NCBI GenBank assembly: GCA_963668595.1
Contig: OY764876.1
Coordinates: forward strand, 372,001 to 436,000
Direction: 5' to 3'
Source of the DNA: GWE2-42-39 sp963668595
Lineage (GTDB): Bacteria; Bacteroidota; Bacteroidia; Bacteroidales; Prolixibacteraceae
Length of the DNA: 64,000 nucleotides
The notes under the pieces are model-generated. The model was not told the origin of the DNA. It was given only the letters and a program-made list of their open reading frames with translations, and ran no database searches. Below are positions 9,490-18,015 of this stretch, in pieces. Position numbers and translations under genes: made by a program. Each line of letters opens with the position of its first letter. The stretch's first letter is position 1.

Positions 9490-9954
9490 ATGAATCCCGT
9501 TACGGCACTTATTAAAGATCTGGCCGACAGGCACGGACGAAGCAGGGAAAATTTGCTTCCCATATTGCAGGGAGTTGTTGAACAGGAAAAATACCTTTCC
9601 GAGTTTTCAATGGTTGAAATCGCCCGGGAACTCGACTTACCCGCTTCTGAAGTATTCGGCACCGCAACATTTTATTCTTTTCTGGAACATAAAAAAATGG
9701 GCCAGTATATCATCCGTGTGTGCAAAACCATCACTTGCTCGATGAAAGGAAAGAATCAGATTTTGCTGGCTATTCAGGACATGCTCAAAATCGGAGTGGG
9801 TGAAACAACTGCCGATGGAAAATTCTCACTACTTGAAACCAATTGTCTGGGCTGGTGCCACAAAGCGCCTGCCATGCTTGTAAACGACGATGTCTATACC
9901 GAGCTCACGCCCGAGAAGATTCGTGAAATTTTAACCGATTATCTGAAAAAATAA
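9490..9954 (+). CDS. hydC: [FeFe] hydrogenase subunit HydC (NuoE-like, 2Fe-2S)
   Basis: 154 residues of the NuoE/HndA/HydC thioredoxin-like ferredoxin family. The four [2Fe-2S] ligands appear as CKTITC (C-x4-C) and CLGWC (C-x3-C), the spacing of NuoE. The N-terminal helical part (LLPILQGVVEQEKYLSEF) is also typical. It passes electrons between the HydB flavin site and the HydA iron-sulfur chain. It is the first gene of a three-gene operon, followed after 14 bases by hydB with a strong AAGGAGG site. Confidence 0.92.
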   Translation: MNPVTALIKDLADRHGRSRENLLPILQGVVEQEKYLSEFSMVEIARELDLPASEVFGTATFYSFLEHKKMGQYIIRVCKTITCSMKGKNQILLAIQDMLKIGVGETTADGKFSLLETNCLGWCHKAPAMLVNDDVYTELTPEKIREILTDYLKK

Positions 9955-9968
9955 AAAAGGAGGCAATC

Positions 9969-11153
9969 ATGGTAACAAGTTATCAATTAAAACGCGTTGA
10001 CTTTATTTTCAGAAACGAAAACGACTGGGAAGAAGTACTCAGTAAAACGATTGTTCGCAAACCGCAGGAACTGATTAACGAATTGATTAGTTCGGAATTG
10101 AAGGGGCGGGGAGGCGCTGGTTTTCCGACCGGGCTGAAGTGGAAACTTTCAGCCGAAGCAAAATCGGAGGAAAAATACGTGATTTGTAATGCCGATGAAG
10201 GAGAACCCGGAACATTTAAAGACCGCGAAATATTATCGAAAGTTCCGTTTAAAGTGCTCACTGCCATGGCTGTTTGTGGCCATGTAATTGGTGCGCGCAA
10301 GGGCTTCATTTATCTTCGTGGCGAATATAAGTTTCTGAAAGCAGAGTTAGAGAAAGCCATCAGCGAGTTTGAATATTATTGCAAAGAAATTCGCTTCGAT
10401 TTTTCAATTCATATTTTCATGGGAAGTGGCGCCTACATTTGCGGCGAAGAAACGGCTTTGTTTGAGTCGATGGAAGGAAAGCGGGGAGAACCTCGAAATA
10501 AACCGCCTTATCCAACCAGTTGGGGTTACATGGGTAAACCTACCGTAATCAATAATGTAGAAACACTGGCTCATGCCTTTACTATTTTCAAATACGGCGC
10601 CAAGCGTTTTTACGATCTTGGAGTGCAATATTCGCGTGGTTCGAAACTATTCTCGGTATCGGGCGATACGCCCAAACCGGGTATTTACGAGTTGGAACTG
10701 GGGATGAGTCTGGCCGATTTTGTTGACGAGTTTGGCGATGGCGACACCAAAGCGGTTCAGGTGGGTGGTGCATCCGGTTTTCTGGTTCCCCGTAAAAAGT
10801 TTGACGCTACTGCAATCGGTTTTCAGGGCAAACTGACCGGAATTTCGCTGCCAACCGGAGGTTCGATGATGCTTTTCAATAGTTCGCGATCGATGTACAA
10901 TGTGCTGGATAATTATCTGGAGTTCTTTCAGGAAGAATCCTGCGGACAATGTACTCCTTGCCGGGTTGGTTGCCAGCAGCTGATAAAGGGAATCAAAGCC
11001 GTTAAACGAGGCGAGAAAAACGCCAAATATCTGGATAAACTTCTCAGGCTAACCGAAACAATGCAACTTACTGCTAAATGCGGATTGGGACAGTCGGTGG
11101 CCAATTCATTTTCATCGATTGTTGAAAATTTCAGAGAAGAAATGATTTACTAA
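9969..11153 (+). CDS. hydB: [FeFe] hydrogenase subunit HydB (NuoF-like, NADH/FMN site)
   Basis: 394 residues matching the NuoF core. GRGGAGFPTGLKW and NADEGEPGTFKDR form the FMN/NADH site, GAYICGEETALFESMEGKRG follows, and ESCGQCTPCRVGC with a later Cys (AKCGLGQS) binds a [4Fe-4S] cluster. It oxidises or reduces NAD(H) for the hydrogenase. It is short: the N-terminal thioredoxin-like 2Fe-2S domain and the C-terminal two-[4Fe-4S] ferredoxin domain of the roughly 600-residue bifurcating HydB/HndC proteins are absent. The gene is tightly placed between hydC and hydA. Confidence 0.92.
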   Translation: MVTSYQLKRVDFIFRNENDWEEVLSKTIVRKPQELINELISSELKGRGGAGFPTGLKWKLSAEAKSEEKYVICNADEGEPGTFKDREILSKVPFKVLTAMAVCGHVIGARKGFIYLRGEYKFLKAELEKAISEFEYYCKEIRFDFSIHIFMGSGAYICGEETALFESMEGKRGEPRNKPPYPTSWGYMGKPTVINNVETLAHAFTIFKYGAKRFYDLGVQYSRGSKLFSVSGDTPKPGIYELELGMSLADFVDEFGDGDTKAVQVGGASGFLVPRKKFDATAIGFQGKLTGISLPTGGSMMLFNSSRSMYNVLDNYLEFFQEESCGQCTPCRVGCQQLIKGIKAVKRGEKNAKYLDKLLRLTETMQLTAKCGLGQSVANSFSSIVENFREEMIY

Positions 11154-11176
11154 CACTCAAAAAAAAAGACAGATAG

Positions 11177-12967
11177 ATGGCAAATACGATAAAACTTACG
11201 ATCAATGGTTTTCCGCTTGAAGTAAAAGCGGGAGCAACCATGTTGGAGGCTGCGAACGAGGCTGGAATCATTATTCCAACCTTGTGTCATCATAAAGACC
11301 TGTGTGTGGCTGGAAACTGCCGTGTTTGTGTGGTTGAAGTTGCCGGACAAAAGCGACTGTCGGCAGCTTGTGCTACTCCTTGCGAAGAAGGGATGGAGAT
11401 TTTGACCAATAGTCTGAAGGTGCGCAATGCCCGCAAGCATATTATCGAATTATTACTTTCGGAACACAATGCCGATTGTACCAAGTGCTACAAAAATGGC
11501 AATTGCGAGCTGCAAAAGCTGGCTTCGGAATACAAAATTATGACTCAGGATTTTATTGAGTTGGCTCCTCTCCGAAAATATACGATTGATATGTTTTCGC
11601 CTTCCATTATTAAAGACGATAGCAAGTGTATTCGCTGCCAGCGCTGTGTGCGCACCTGTGCCGAATTGCAGGGAGTGAATGCGCTGACTGTGGCTCACAA
11701 AGGTTCTGAAATGAAGATTACTACGTTTTTCGAGAAGTCGATGAGCGCGGTGGTGTGTACCAATTGCGGGCAATGTATCAATCACTGTCCGACAGGAGCT
11801 TTGGTTGAACGAAATTATATAGAAGAAGTTTGGGAAGCAATTTCCGATCCGACCCGCCATGTGGTGGTGCAAACAGCTCCTGCTGTGCGTATCGGTTTGG
11901 GCGAAGAGTTTAGCTTTGAACCGGGCGAACGGGTTACCGGGAAAATGGTCGCCGCATTGAAACGCCTGGGGTTCGACTCGGTGCTGGATACCGATTTTAC
12001 AGCCGACCTGACCATTATGGAGGAAGGAACCGAATTACTGACCCGCCTGAAAAAAGCGTTGGTTGATAAAGATGAGTCGGTACATATACCGATGGCAACT
12101 TCTTGTTCGCCGGGTTGGATCAAGTATATCGAGCACATGTATCCTGAGTATCTGGATATGCTTTCAACCTGTAAATCGCCGCAGCAAATGTTTGGCGCAT
12201 TGGTAAAAACGTATTATGCCAAAGCGCGCAACCTCGATCCGGAGAAAATTGTATCGGTGTCGGTAATGCCTTGTACCGCGAAGAAATTCGAGGCGAACCG
12301 CCCTGAAATGCATGATAGTGGCTACCGCGATGTGGATTATGTGCTTACCACACGCGAATTGGCGATTATGATTAAGCAGGCAGGAATTAATTTCGTGAAG
12401 CTGGAGGACATGAACTTCGATCGGATCATGGGCGAGTCAACCGGAGCAGCAGTGATTTTTGGTGCTACCGGAGGGGTAATGGAAGCTGCTTTGCGTACTG
12501 CTTACGAGTTGGTTACCGGGCGCGAAGTTCCTTTCGAAAATCTGAATATTACTCCGGTTCGCGGTATGGACGGGGTGCGAGAAGCCTCTGTTCTTATTGA
12601 AAAACCGCTGGATGCATGGGCTTTCCTCGATGGGGTAGAGCTTCGTTGTGCAGTGGCTCACGGACTGGTAAATGCAAAAAAAGTGATGGATGCAATTAAG
12701 AAAGGTGAGGTGAATTACCATTTCATCGAATTTATGGCTTGCCCGGGAGGCTGTTTGGGTGGCGGCGGACAACCTATTCCTACCAATCCTGAAATCAGGC
12801 AGCGCAGGGCCGAAGCCATTTATGCCGAAGATGCCGGAATGTCTTTGCGCAAATCGCACGAAAATCCGGAAATAGTTAAGATTTATAAAGATTACCTGGG
12901 TGAGCCGCTGAGCGAGAAATCGCACCATTTGCTGCACACTAGTTATATTGCCAGAAACAGGTATTAG
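11177..12967 (+). CDS. hydA: [FeFe] hydrogenase catalytic subunit HydA
   Basis: 596 residues, group A [FeFe] hydrogenase. The N-terminal [2Fe-2S] domain (CHHKDLCVAGNCRVC) is followed by a His-Cys [4Fe-4S] segment (HNADCTKCYKNGNC) and two [4Fe-4S] motifs (CIRCQRCVRTC, CTNCGQCINHC). The H-cluster signatures are all present: L1 TSCSPGW at about residues 308-314, L2 MPCTAKKFE at about 364-372, and L3 FMACPGGCLGGGGQP at about 519-533. It catalyses H2 production or uptake, using NADH through HydBC. The HydE/F/G maturases are not in the window. A terminator follows at once. Confidence 0.96.
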   Translation: MANTIKLTINGFPLEVKAGATMLEAANEAGIIIPTLCHHKDLCVAGNCRVCVVEVAGQKRLSAACATPCEEGMEILTNSLKVRNARKHIIELLLSEHNADCTKCYKNGNCELQKLASEYKIMTQDFIELAPLRKYTIDMFSPSIIKDDSKCIRCQRCVRTCAELQGVNALTVAHKGSEMKITTFFEKSMSAVVCTNCGQCINHCPTGALVERNYIEEVWEAISDPTRHVVVQTAPAVRIGLGEEFSFEPGERVTGKMVAALKRLGFDSVLDTDFTADLTIMEEGTELLTRLKKALVDKDESVHIPMATSCSPGWIKYIEHMYPEYLDMLSTCKSPQQMFGALVKTYYAKARNLDPEKIVSVSVMPCTAKKFEANRPEMHDSGYRDVDYVLTTRELAIMIKQAGINFVKLEDMNFDRIMGESTGAAVIFGATGGVMEAALRTAYELVTGREVPFENLNITPVRGMDGVREASVLIEKPLDAWAFLDGVELRCAVAHGLVNAKKVMDAIKKGEVNYHFIEFMACPGGCLGGGGQPIPTNPEIRQRRAEAIYAEDAGMSLRKSHENPEIVKIYKDYLGEPLSEKSHHLLHTSYIARNRY

Positions 12968-12987
12968 TAATTTTGTTTGTTAAGTTG

Positions 12988-13017
12988 AAAATCCGGGGCT
13001 GTGCTTCGGATTTTTTT
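12988..13017 (+). terminator. Terminator of the hyd operon
   Basis: 8-bp stem AAAATCCG (12988-12995) with CGGATTTT (13007-13014), a loop of 11 bases, and a run of seven T. Confidence 0.8.
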
Positions 13018-13091
13018 GTTTCTGGAGGATGAGATAAAGAGAACAGCCGGACTGTCAGATTATAGATTCCAGACTAACATCCCCTGTGCTG

Positions 13092-13240
13092 GTGCGGATT
13101 TGCAATCCGCACTAAAATTATCACTTCCGATTCGTCCCATATTTGGCTGATTCTTCAATCTCGAATACCATATTTTACAGGCATCTGCCTTACCGGATTA
13201 AAAATCCGGTGTTAAAAAGTGCTGATTGCAAATCAGCACT
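13092..13240. repeat. Cluster of three REP-like hairpins
   Basis: Three near-identical-in-style palindromes with 3-base loops: GTGCGGATT-TGC-AATCCGCAC at 13092-13112, ACCGGATT-AAA-AATCCGGT at 13192-13210, and AGTGCTGATT-GCA-AATCAGCACT at 13218-13240. The first and third share the pattern GTGCnGATT/AATCnGCAC. They fill most of the non-coding gap between the hydrogenase terminator and the convergent GNAT gene. This style resembles REP/BIME elements. Confidence 0.7.
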
Positions 13241-13319
13241 AGCGCGAAAATGACAACAAAGAAGACAACGATAACTCGATAACAAGCGTCATGTCGTAAG
13301 GACCAGTTTAATAATCGCT

Positions 13320-13772
13320 TTACTGCAAGTCCATTTTCAGTATTATCATGTGTTTCAATTGTATCCCATTTTCAAATATTGGTTCCGGAAAATTATCGAT
13401 AAAAAATCGGCGCTTTATGTCATTAATCTCGAACCCAACTTTTTGGTATAAATACAATTGCATAATCCCCGCATCGCCGGTGCCAATTAGAATCTTTTTA
13501 AATCCTTTTTCTTTTGCCAGGTTTATCACATCTTTCAATAGCTTTTGACCTATTCCTTGTCCCTGAAATGCCGTATCTACTGCAATGTTTTTTATTTCTA
13601 CGGTGTTGCTGTCAATGGTTTGCAGGGCACAAACTGCAATTCGTACATTGTCTTGCTCAAGTACATAAATGTCTGATTGGTGGATGTATTTATCGATTGA
13701 TTCAATTGTCTCGTCGGCAAGCAAAAGTAAATCGTAAGGGATTTGATCCTGTCTTTTTAATAATCTGATCAT
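13320..13772 (-). CDS. GNAT family N-acetyltransferase
   Basis: 150 residues with the GNAT fold. Motif A is VEIKNIAVDTAFQGQGIGQKLL (acetyl-CoA pyrophosphate loop Q70-G-Q-G-I-G75), and a motif B region LYLYQKVGFE precedes the C-terminal strands. It transfers an acetyl group from acetyl-CoA to an unknown amine. It is convergent with the hydrogenase operon and 117 bases downstream of the serine hydrolase gene on the same strand. The substrate cannot be inferred. Confidence 0.85.
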   Translation of the reverse strand: MIRLLKRQDQIPYDLLLLADETIESIDKYIHQSDIYVLEQDNVRIAVCALQTIDSNTVEIKNIAVDTAFQGQGIGQKLLKDVINLAKEKGFKKILIGTGDAGIMQLYLYQKVGFEINDIKRRFFIDNFPEPIFENGIQLKHMIILKMDLQ

Positions 13773-13889
13773 GGCTTATTTGTTTATATGTTCGTAACTT
13801 CAGAGATAGAATCGTTTCGCCTTTAGCGAGATAGTGTAAGAGATGCTACTGCTGGCTATTGGTTCGCCAGTTATCTGATTCAATTGCAG

Positions 13890-14927
13890 CTAGTTCTTCT
13901 TTTTCAGTATTTTAACTATCCGGTTGTACATTATTTCTGACATATTCCAATTGTAGCCATCAAAATTTACCGTGTTTGTAAATTGTATGACCACCACATC
14001 AATATCTTTATAATATTTGGCAATAGTTTGGTATCCTGGTATCAATCCGGTGTGTTCATACTTATAAATGGAAGAGTATGTTTCTTGTTCTTTTTTATTT
14101 CTAAAAACAGAACCATCATTCAATGCCCGAATAAATTTGCTCAAATCTTCTGCTGTTGCCAATATGGAACCGATATTGTCTGTTTTCAAATCGGTATCAT
14201 ACCCCACATAGTAACCGCTCATTACATCATCAATGTTTACATCCTGAATTGAGGCAAAAGTGTGCTTGAGATTCAATGGATTTAAAATCTCTTTCTGAAT
14301 GTATTGGAATTTATCATACCCCAGAACCCGATCCATTATTCTTCCAAGCAATAAGTAATTGGTATTGCAATATTCATAATTTTCATTCGGCTTAAAGTTG
14401 GCAGGTTTATCTAAAACTAAAGCAAGATTTTCATCTGCTGTTTCTTTGGGATGTACCCAATAATCAGGAGTTCGAATAAAATCCGGAATACCACTACGAT
14501 GCTGAACCATCATCCGTATCGTTATTTTATCAGCATATTCTATTCGGTTTTGCAATTCTGGCAGATAATATGCGAGGGAATTATCTAACACTAATTTTCC
14601 ATCGGAAACTAATTTTGTAATAGCTACCGCATTATACAATTTGCTGACACTGGCAATTTTAAATAATGCATTGGGATCTGCCGGAATTTGATTTTTCCTG
14701 TTTTTGTACCCCGAAGTGTAAAATTCAGATTGATTTCCTTTTTTGTTGATACATACAATAATACCATCAAACCCGTACTCCGCAGCTTTATTAACTTGTT
14801 CCTGAATGGTGTCCGGAAGTGGCATGATCCAGGCTTTTACAATTGGCCATGGAACAAAATACAATGAGATAATTGTGCCCAGGAACAATAAAATTCGGAT
14901 TATTTGTTTTGATTTTTTTTTAGTCAT
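13890..14927 (-). CDS. Serine hydrolase, class C beta-lactamase/PBP-like family
   Basis: 345 residues with an N-terminal membrane segment (about residues 8-30, IIRILLFLGTIISLYFVPW), suggesting a periplasm-facing anchored enzyme. The catalytic motifs are S93-V-S-K96 (SxxK), Y186-C-N188 (YxN) and H292-T-G294 in place of KTG. These place it in the beta-lactamase superfamily (PF00144); it is more probably a D-alanyl peptidase or esterase than a true beta-lactamase. No operon partner is clear. Base composition is AT-rich like the restriction island that follows. Confidence 0.87.
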   Translation of the reverse strand: MTKKKSKQIIRILLFLGTIISLYFVPWPIVKAWIMPLPDTIQEQVNKAAEYGFDGIIVCINKKGNQSEFYTSGYKNRKNQIPADPNALFKIASVSKLYNAVAITKLVSDGKLVLDNSLAYYLPELQNRIEYADKITIRMMVQHRSGIPDFIRTPDYWVHPKETADENLALVLDKPANFKPNENYEYCNTNYLLLGRIMDRVLGYDKFQYIQKEILNPLNLKHTFASIQDVNIDDVMSGYYVGYDTDLKTDNIGSILATAEDLSKFIRALNDGSVFRNKKEQETYSSIYKYEHTGLIPGYQTIAKYYKDIDVVVIQFTNTVNFDGYNWNMSEIMYNRIVKILKKKN

Positions 14928-14987
14928 TTAATTTATGTGTGATGCACCAAACGGTGCAATGCAATATTTAACAAATACACTCAGAAA

Positions 14988-15284
14988 TCAGCAGACTCTT
15001 ACTACTGGAATATTGAGCAGTACGCCAAGTCTTTCAACTTTATTTGCAATATGCCCCAGACCAATTGCACAATGATGTGCCGGGCCTTGTTTGCTCCAAT
15101 TATTCATAAAGTCACGAGCACCGATTGAAAAACGATACCTACTGTTAATTTGCCCCTTCTCAACCCCTATAACATATTCATGTTCTCTACATCTTTCAAT
15201 GTCTAAATCCTAGGCTCTCTCTGTCGCTTCCAGCAAAGTTTTACCCTCTGCTAATGCTTTGCTAATATTTACGGCTATAATCAT
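14988..15284 (-). pseudogene. C-terminal remnant of an L-fucose/L-arabinose isomerase-family gene
   Basis: Reading the minus strand from the ATG at 15284 gives a frame with one internal TAG (after ...LLEATERA). It continues through REHEYVIGVEKG and RYRFSIGARDFMNNWSKQGP to AHHCAIGLGHIANKVERLG and a stop at 14988. The AHHCAIGxGH segment is the C-terminal signature of Bacteroidota fucose/arabinose-type sugar isomerases, normally near 470 residues long. Only the last 98 codons remain, plus the internal stop. The upstream break lies next to the end of hsdM (15296), so the restriction locus or an associated deletion probably removed the rest. I could not find the 5' part elsewhere in the window. 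Confidence 0.75.
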
Positions 15285-15295
15285 TATATCTCTTT

Positions 15296-16939
15296 TTAAA
15301 TTGGTGGTAAACCCAACTCTTTCAAAAACTCATTGTGCTTATCTGTGTGCGTTTTTATACTCTCATTAATTGTTTTTAATTTCTCGTTTACCACTTTCAA
15401 ATCAATTTTCTCTTCAACTTCTGCTGTACTAACATATCTTGAAATATTCAAATTGTAATTATTCTTTTCAATTTCTTCCATTGAGACCTTACGGGCATAA
15501 CGTCTTATTTTCTCAGGACGATATTTATAAGTTTCAATTATTTTTTCAATATGTTTTTCATCCAGCGTATTTTGTCTTTTGTCCTTAACAAAATCTTCAC
15601 TTGCATTTATAAAAAGAACATCATCTTCCTTTTTACATTTTTTCAAAACCAAGATACATACTGGAATACCAGTTGAATAGAATAAATTTGCAGGCAAACC
15701 GATTACTGTATCAATATTATTGTCTTTTAACAGTTTAGTACGGATTTTTTCTTCAGTACCGCCACGGAATAAAACTCCATGAGGTAATATAATAGCCATT
15801 GTGCCATCGGTGCTTAGAAAATGAAAACCATGCAATAAGAAAGCAAAGTCGGCAGCCGATTTTGGAGCTAACCCAAAACTTTTAAAACGAAAATCCTCGG
15901 CTAAAGTGTCGTTAGGTTCCCAACGTAAGCTAAAAGGTGGATTAGCTACAATTGCATCAAATTCAATTTTCTTTGATGGGTTCATTTCGTTAAGCATATC
16001 CCATTGGTTAAGCAACGTATCACCATGAAAAATCTCAAATTCGGTATCTTTCATGCCATGCAACAACATATTCATTCGGGCAAGGTTGTATGTGGTAATA
16101 TTCTTTTCCTGACCGTAAATTTTACCAATGCTGCCGTTATTCTCTTTGATACGTTTACGTACATTTAGTAATAGAGAACCCGAACCACAGGCAAAATCTA
16201 AAATTTTATTCAGTTTCTTTTTAGGCCCGGTTGGACTTGCCGGGTTATGACTATCTAAAGTTACTATTTCAGAAAGGATGGTTGAAACTTGCTGAGGGGT
16301 ATAGAATTCTCCTGCTTTTTTGCCTGAACCTGCTGCAAACTGACCTATCAAGTATTCATAAGCATCGCCGAGCGAATCACTACTTGTAGGAAATTCGGAT
16401 ATACCTAAAGCAATGGTCTGAATAATGGAACAGAGTTTATCATTTCTATCTGATTCGTTTTTGCCTAATTTCTCTGAATTTAAGTTTATTTCTGAAAACA
16501 AACCCTGAAAAGAATCATCGAAGGAATAATCCTCAATGTAACGGAACCCCCTTTCTAAAGTTTTTAAAAGAACAGGATTTTGAGTACGTGCCAGTTCGGT
16601 TATATTGCTCCACAAGTGCTGTGGTTTAATAACGTAATGAACCTTTTTGCGCATTTGTTTCTCAAATTCTTCTACATCGTCTTTGTTTTCATCGTACCAT
16701 GTTTGTAATGGTGGCGGCACAAATCCATCAAGTTTTTTATGTTCCGGTTTACTTTCAGGGTAATCTTTGCCTAATTCCTTTTTTGCAGATTCCTCGTAAT
16801 TGAAGGATAAATATCTTAAAAACAGAAATGAAAGCATATAATCACGAAAATCATCTGCATTCATTGCACCACGAAGCTGGTCGGCTATTCTCCAAAGGGT
16901 TTTCCCCAATTGTTGATGGTCGTTTCTTGTCATCCTCAC
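15296..16939 (-). CDS. hsdM: Type I restriction-modification DNA methyltransferase subunit HsdM
   Basis: 547 residues. The N-terminal HsdM_N helical domain (LGKTLWRIADQLRGAMNADDFRDYML) is followed by an N6-adenine methylase with the SAM motif ILDFACGSGSLLLNV (about residue 250) and catalytic NPPF (about residue 333). It methylates adenine within the site chosen by HsdS. It is the last gene of the island's minus-strand operon, overlapping the stop of the prrC-like gene by one base if the GTG at 16939 is used. The ATG at 16933 (MTRNDHQQLG) is an equally plausible start. Confidence 0.95.
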   Translation of the reverse strand: MRMTRNDHQQLGKTLWRIADQLRGAMNADDFRDYMLSFLFLRYLSFNYEESAKKELGKDYPESKPEHKKLDGFVPPPLQTWYDENKDDVEEFEKQMRKKVHYVIKPQHLWSNITELARTQNPVLLKTLERGFRYIEDYSFDDSFQGLFSEINLNSEKLGKNESDRNDKLCSIIQTIALGISEFPTSSDSLGDAYEYLIGQFAAGSGKKAGEFYTPQQVSTILSEIVTLDSHNPASPTGPKKKLNKILDFACGSGSLLLNVRKRIKENNGSIGKIYGQEKNITTYNLARMNMLLHGMKDTEFEIFHGDTLLNQWDMLNEMNPSKKIEFDAIVANPPFSLRWEPNDTLAEDFRFKSFGLAPKSAADFAFLLHGFHFLSTDGTMAIILPHGVLFRGGTEEKIRTKLLKDNNIDTVIGLPANLFYSTGIPVCILVLKKCKKEDDVLFINASEDFVKDKRQNTLDEKHIEKIIETYKYRPEKIRRYARKVSMEEIEKNNYNLNISRYVSTAEVEEKIDLKVVNEKLKTINESIKTHTDKHNEFLKELGLPPI

Positions 16940-18012
16940 TAAAATTTGAAATTATATTTAGAAATAATTTCTCCTAAAATTTCTCGAAACAAAGTCTCCT
17001 CTGATTCTGACATTTTATTTGATTGGGTTTTATAGGTATCTTTGTGAGATAATGAGTGAATCCTTTCGCCAACAGTATTTGGGTCTTCCCTAAGTTTTAT
17101 TTGACTTAATGCATAACCAATCCCACCTCTTCCTAAAAATGAAGAAATATTTTCGAGCAATTGTCTTAAAAGGACAAAATGATATGAAAACAGTTCTGTT
17201 TTTGCAGCATCATCTAAAGTTTTCAATAAGTGTAAATGAAACAAAAAAGCTCCATCTTGGCTATTAAGCCTTAACTCATCATTAACGTTTCTTTCAAGTA
17301 AGAAAACAGCTGTATCTTCTTTATATTTCTTACTTTTATGACCTTTCGTTAACCTATCTGCAAGTATTGAAAATAATCCAATATGATGAGTTGTCACGAT
17401 AATTTTCTTCTTGGGATAAGTTCCGTCTATCAATTTCGTTATTGACTCTGCTGTTGTAAAAATATTATGCTCATCCATACTTGAAACAGGGTCATCAATA
17501 AAAAAATGAGCATTTTGTTCTTCCGTCCAAGTTTCAGAATCAAAAAGTGCCAGAAAGAAACACCATATAAATATTCGCTCTTCTCCTCTTGAAATCTTAA
17601 TTGCTTCTTTAGTTTCTTCATTAACAAAGAATGTTATTGATTTTATTCCTTTCTCTCTATCTCCATCATCATAGAGATTGAGTATGAATTTATACCGTGG
17701 ATGATAAAGTGATAATTTTTCTTCAAGTATATCTGTGTCTAACAATAAAGAATGGAATTTATTAAGCGAACTGAAAACTACTTCAAGTTTTACTTTTTCA
17801 TTATAATGTGGCTCATCATTGTCCCAAACAAATAAATCTTCACTGTATGCATTATAGTATACACCTGAATGATTACCACCATTATTGGCTTTGGTAATTT
17901 CTTTATATTCTACGGATAGTTTTGTTTTGCCAGTTGAATTAAATGCATAAATCAAACTAATCGTTTGTGGCAATTGGAATAATTGATTGGCTATATCTTT
18001 AATATTTTTCAT
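16939..18012 (-). CDS. prrC: PrrC-like anticodon nuclease with ABC-type ATPase domain
   Basis: 357 residues. The ATPase part has a Walker A variant AFNSTGKT (23-30), the ABC signature ISRGEE (140-145), Walker B FFIDDPVSSMDEHN (170-183) and a switch His (TTHH, 207-210). In the C-terminal part, R283 in LLRQLLEN, E287 and H319 in ERIHSLSH reproduce the R-x3-E-x31-H spacing of the E. coli PrrC catalytic triad (Arg320, Glu324, His356). PrrC stays silent while complexed with type I enzyme and cleaves tRNA-Lys when phage proteins disable restriction. Position between hsdS (3 bases away) and hsdM (1-base overlap) fits that guard role. The family is read from motifs. tRNA specificity is unknown. Confidence 0.82.
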   Translation of the reverse strand: MKNIKDIANQLFQLPQTISLIYAFNSTGKTKLSVEYKEITKANNGGNHSGVYYNAYSEDLFVWDNDEPHYNEKVKLEVVFSSLNKFHSLLLDTDILEEKLSLYHPRYKFILNLYDDGDREKGIKSITFFVNEETKEAIKISRGEERIFIWCFFLALFDSETWTEEQNAHFFIDDPVSSMDEHNIFTTAESITKLIDGTYPKKKIIVTTHHIGLFSILADRLTKGHKSKKYKEDTAVFLLERNVNDELRLNSQDGAFLFHLHLLKTLDDAAKTELFSYHFVLLRQLLENISSFLGRGGIGYALSQIKLREDPNTVGERIHSLSHKDTYKTQSNKMSESEETLFREILGEIISKYNFKF

Positions 18013-18015
18013 TTT

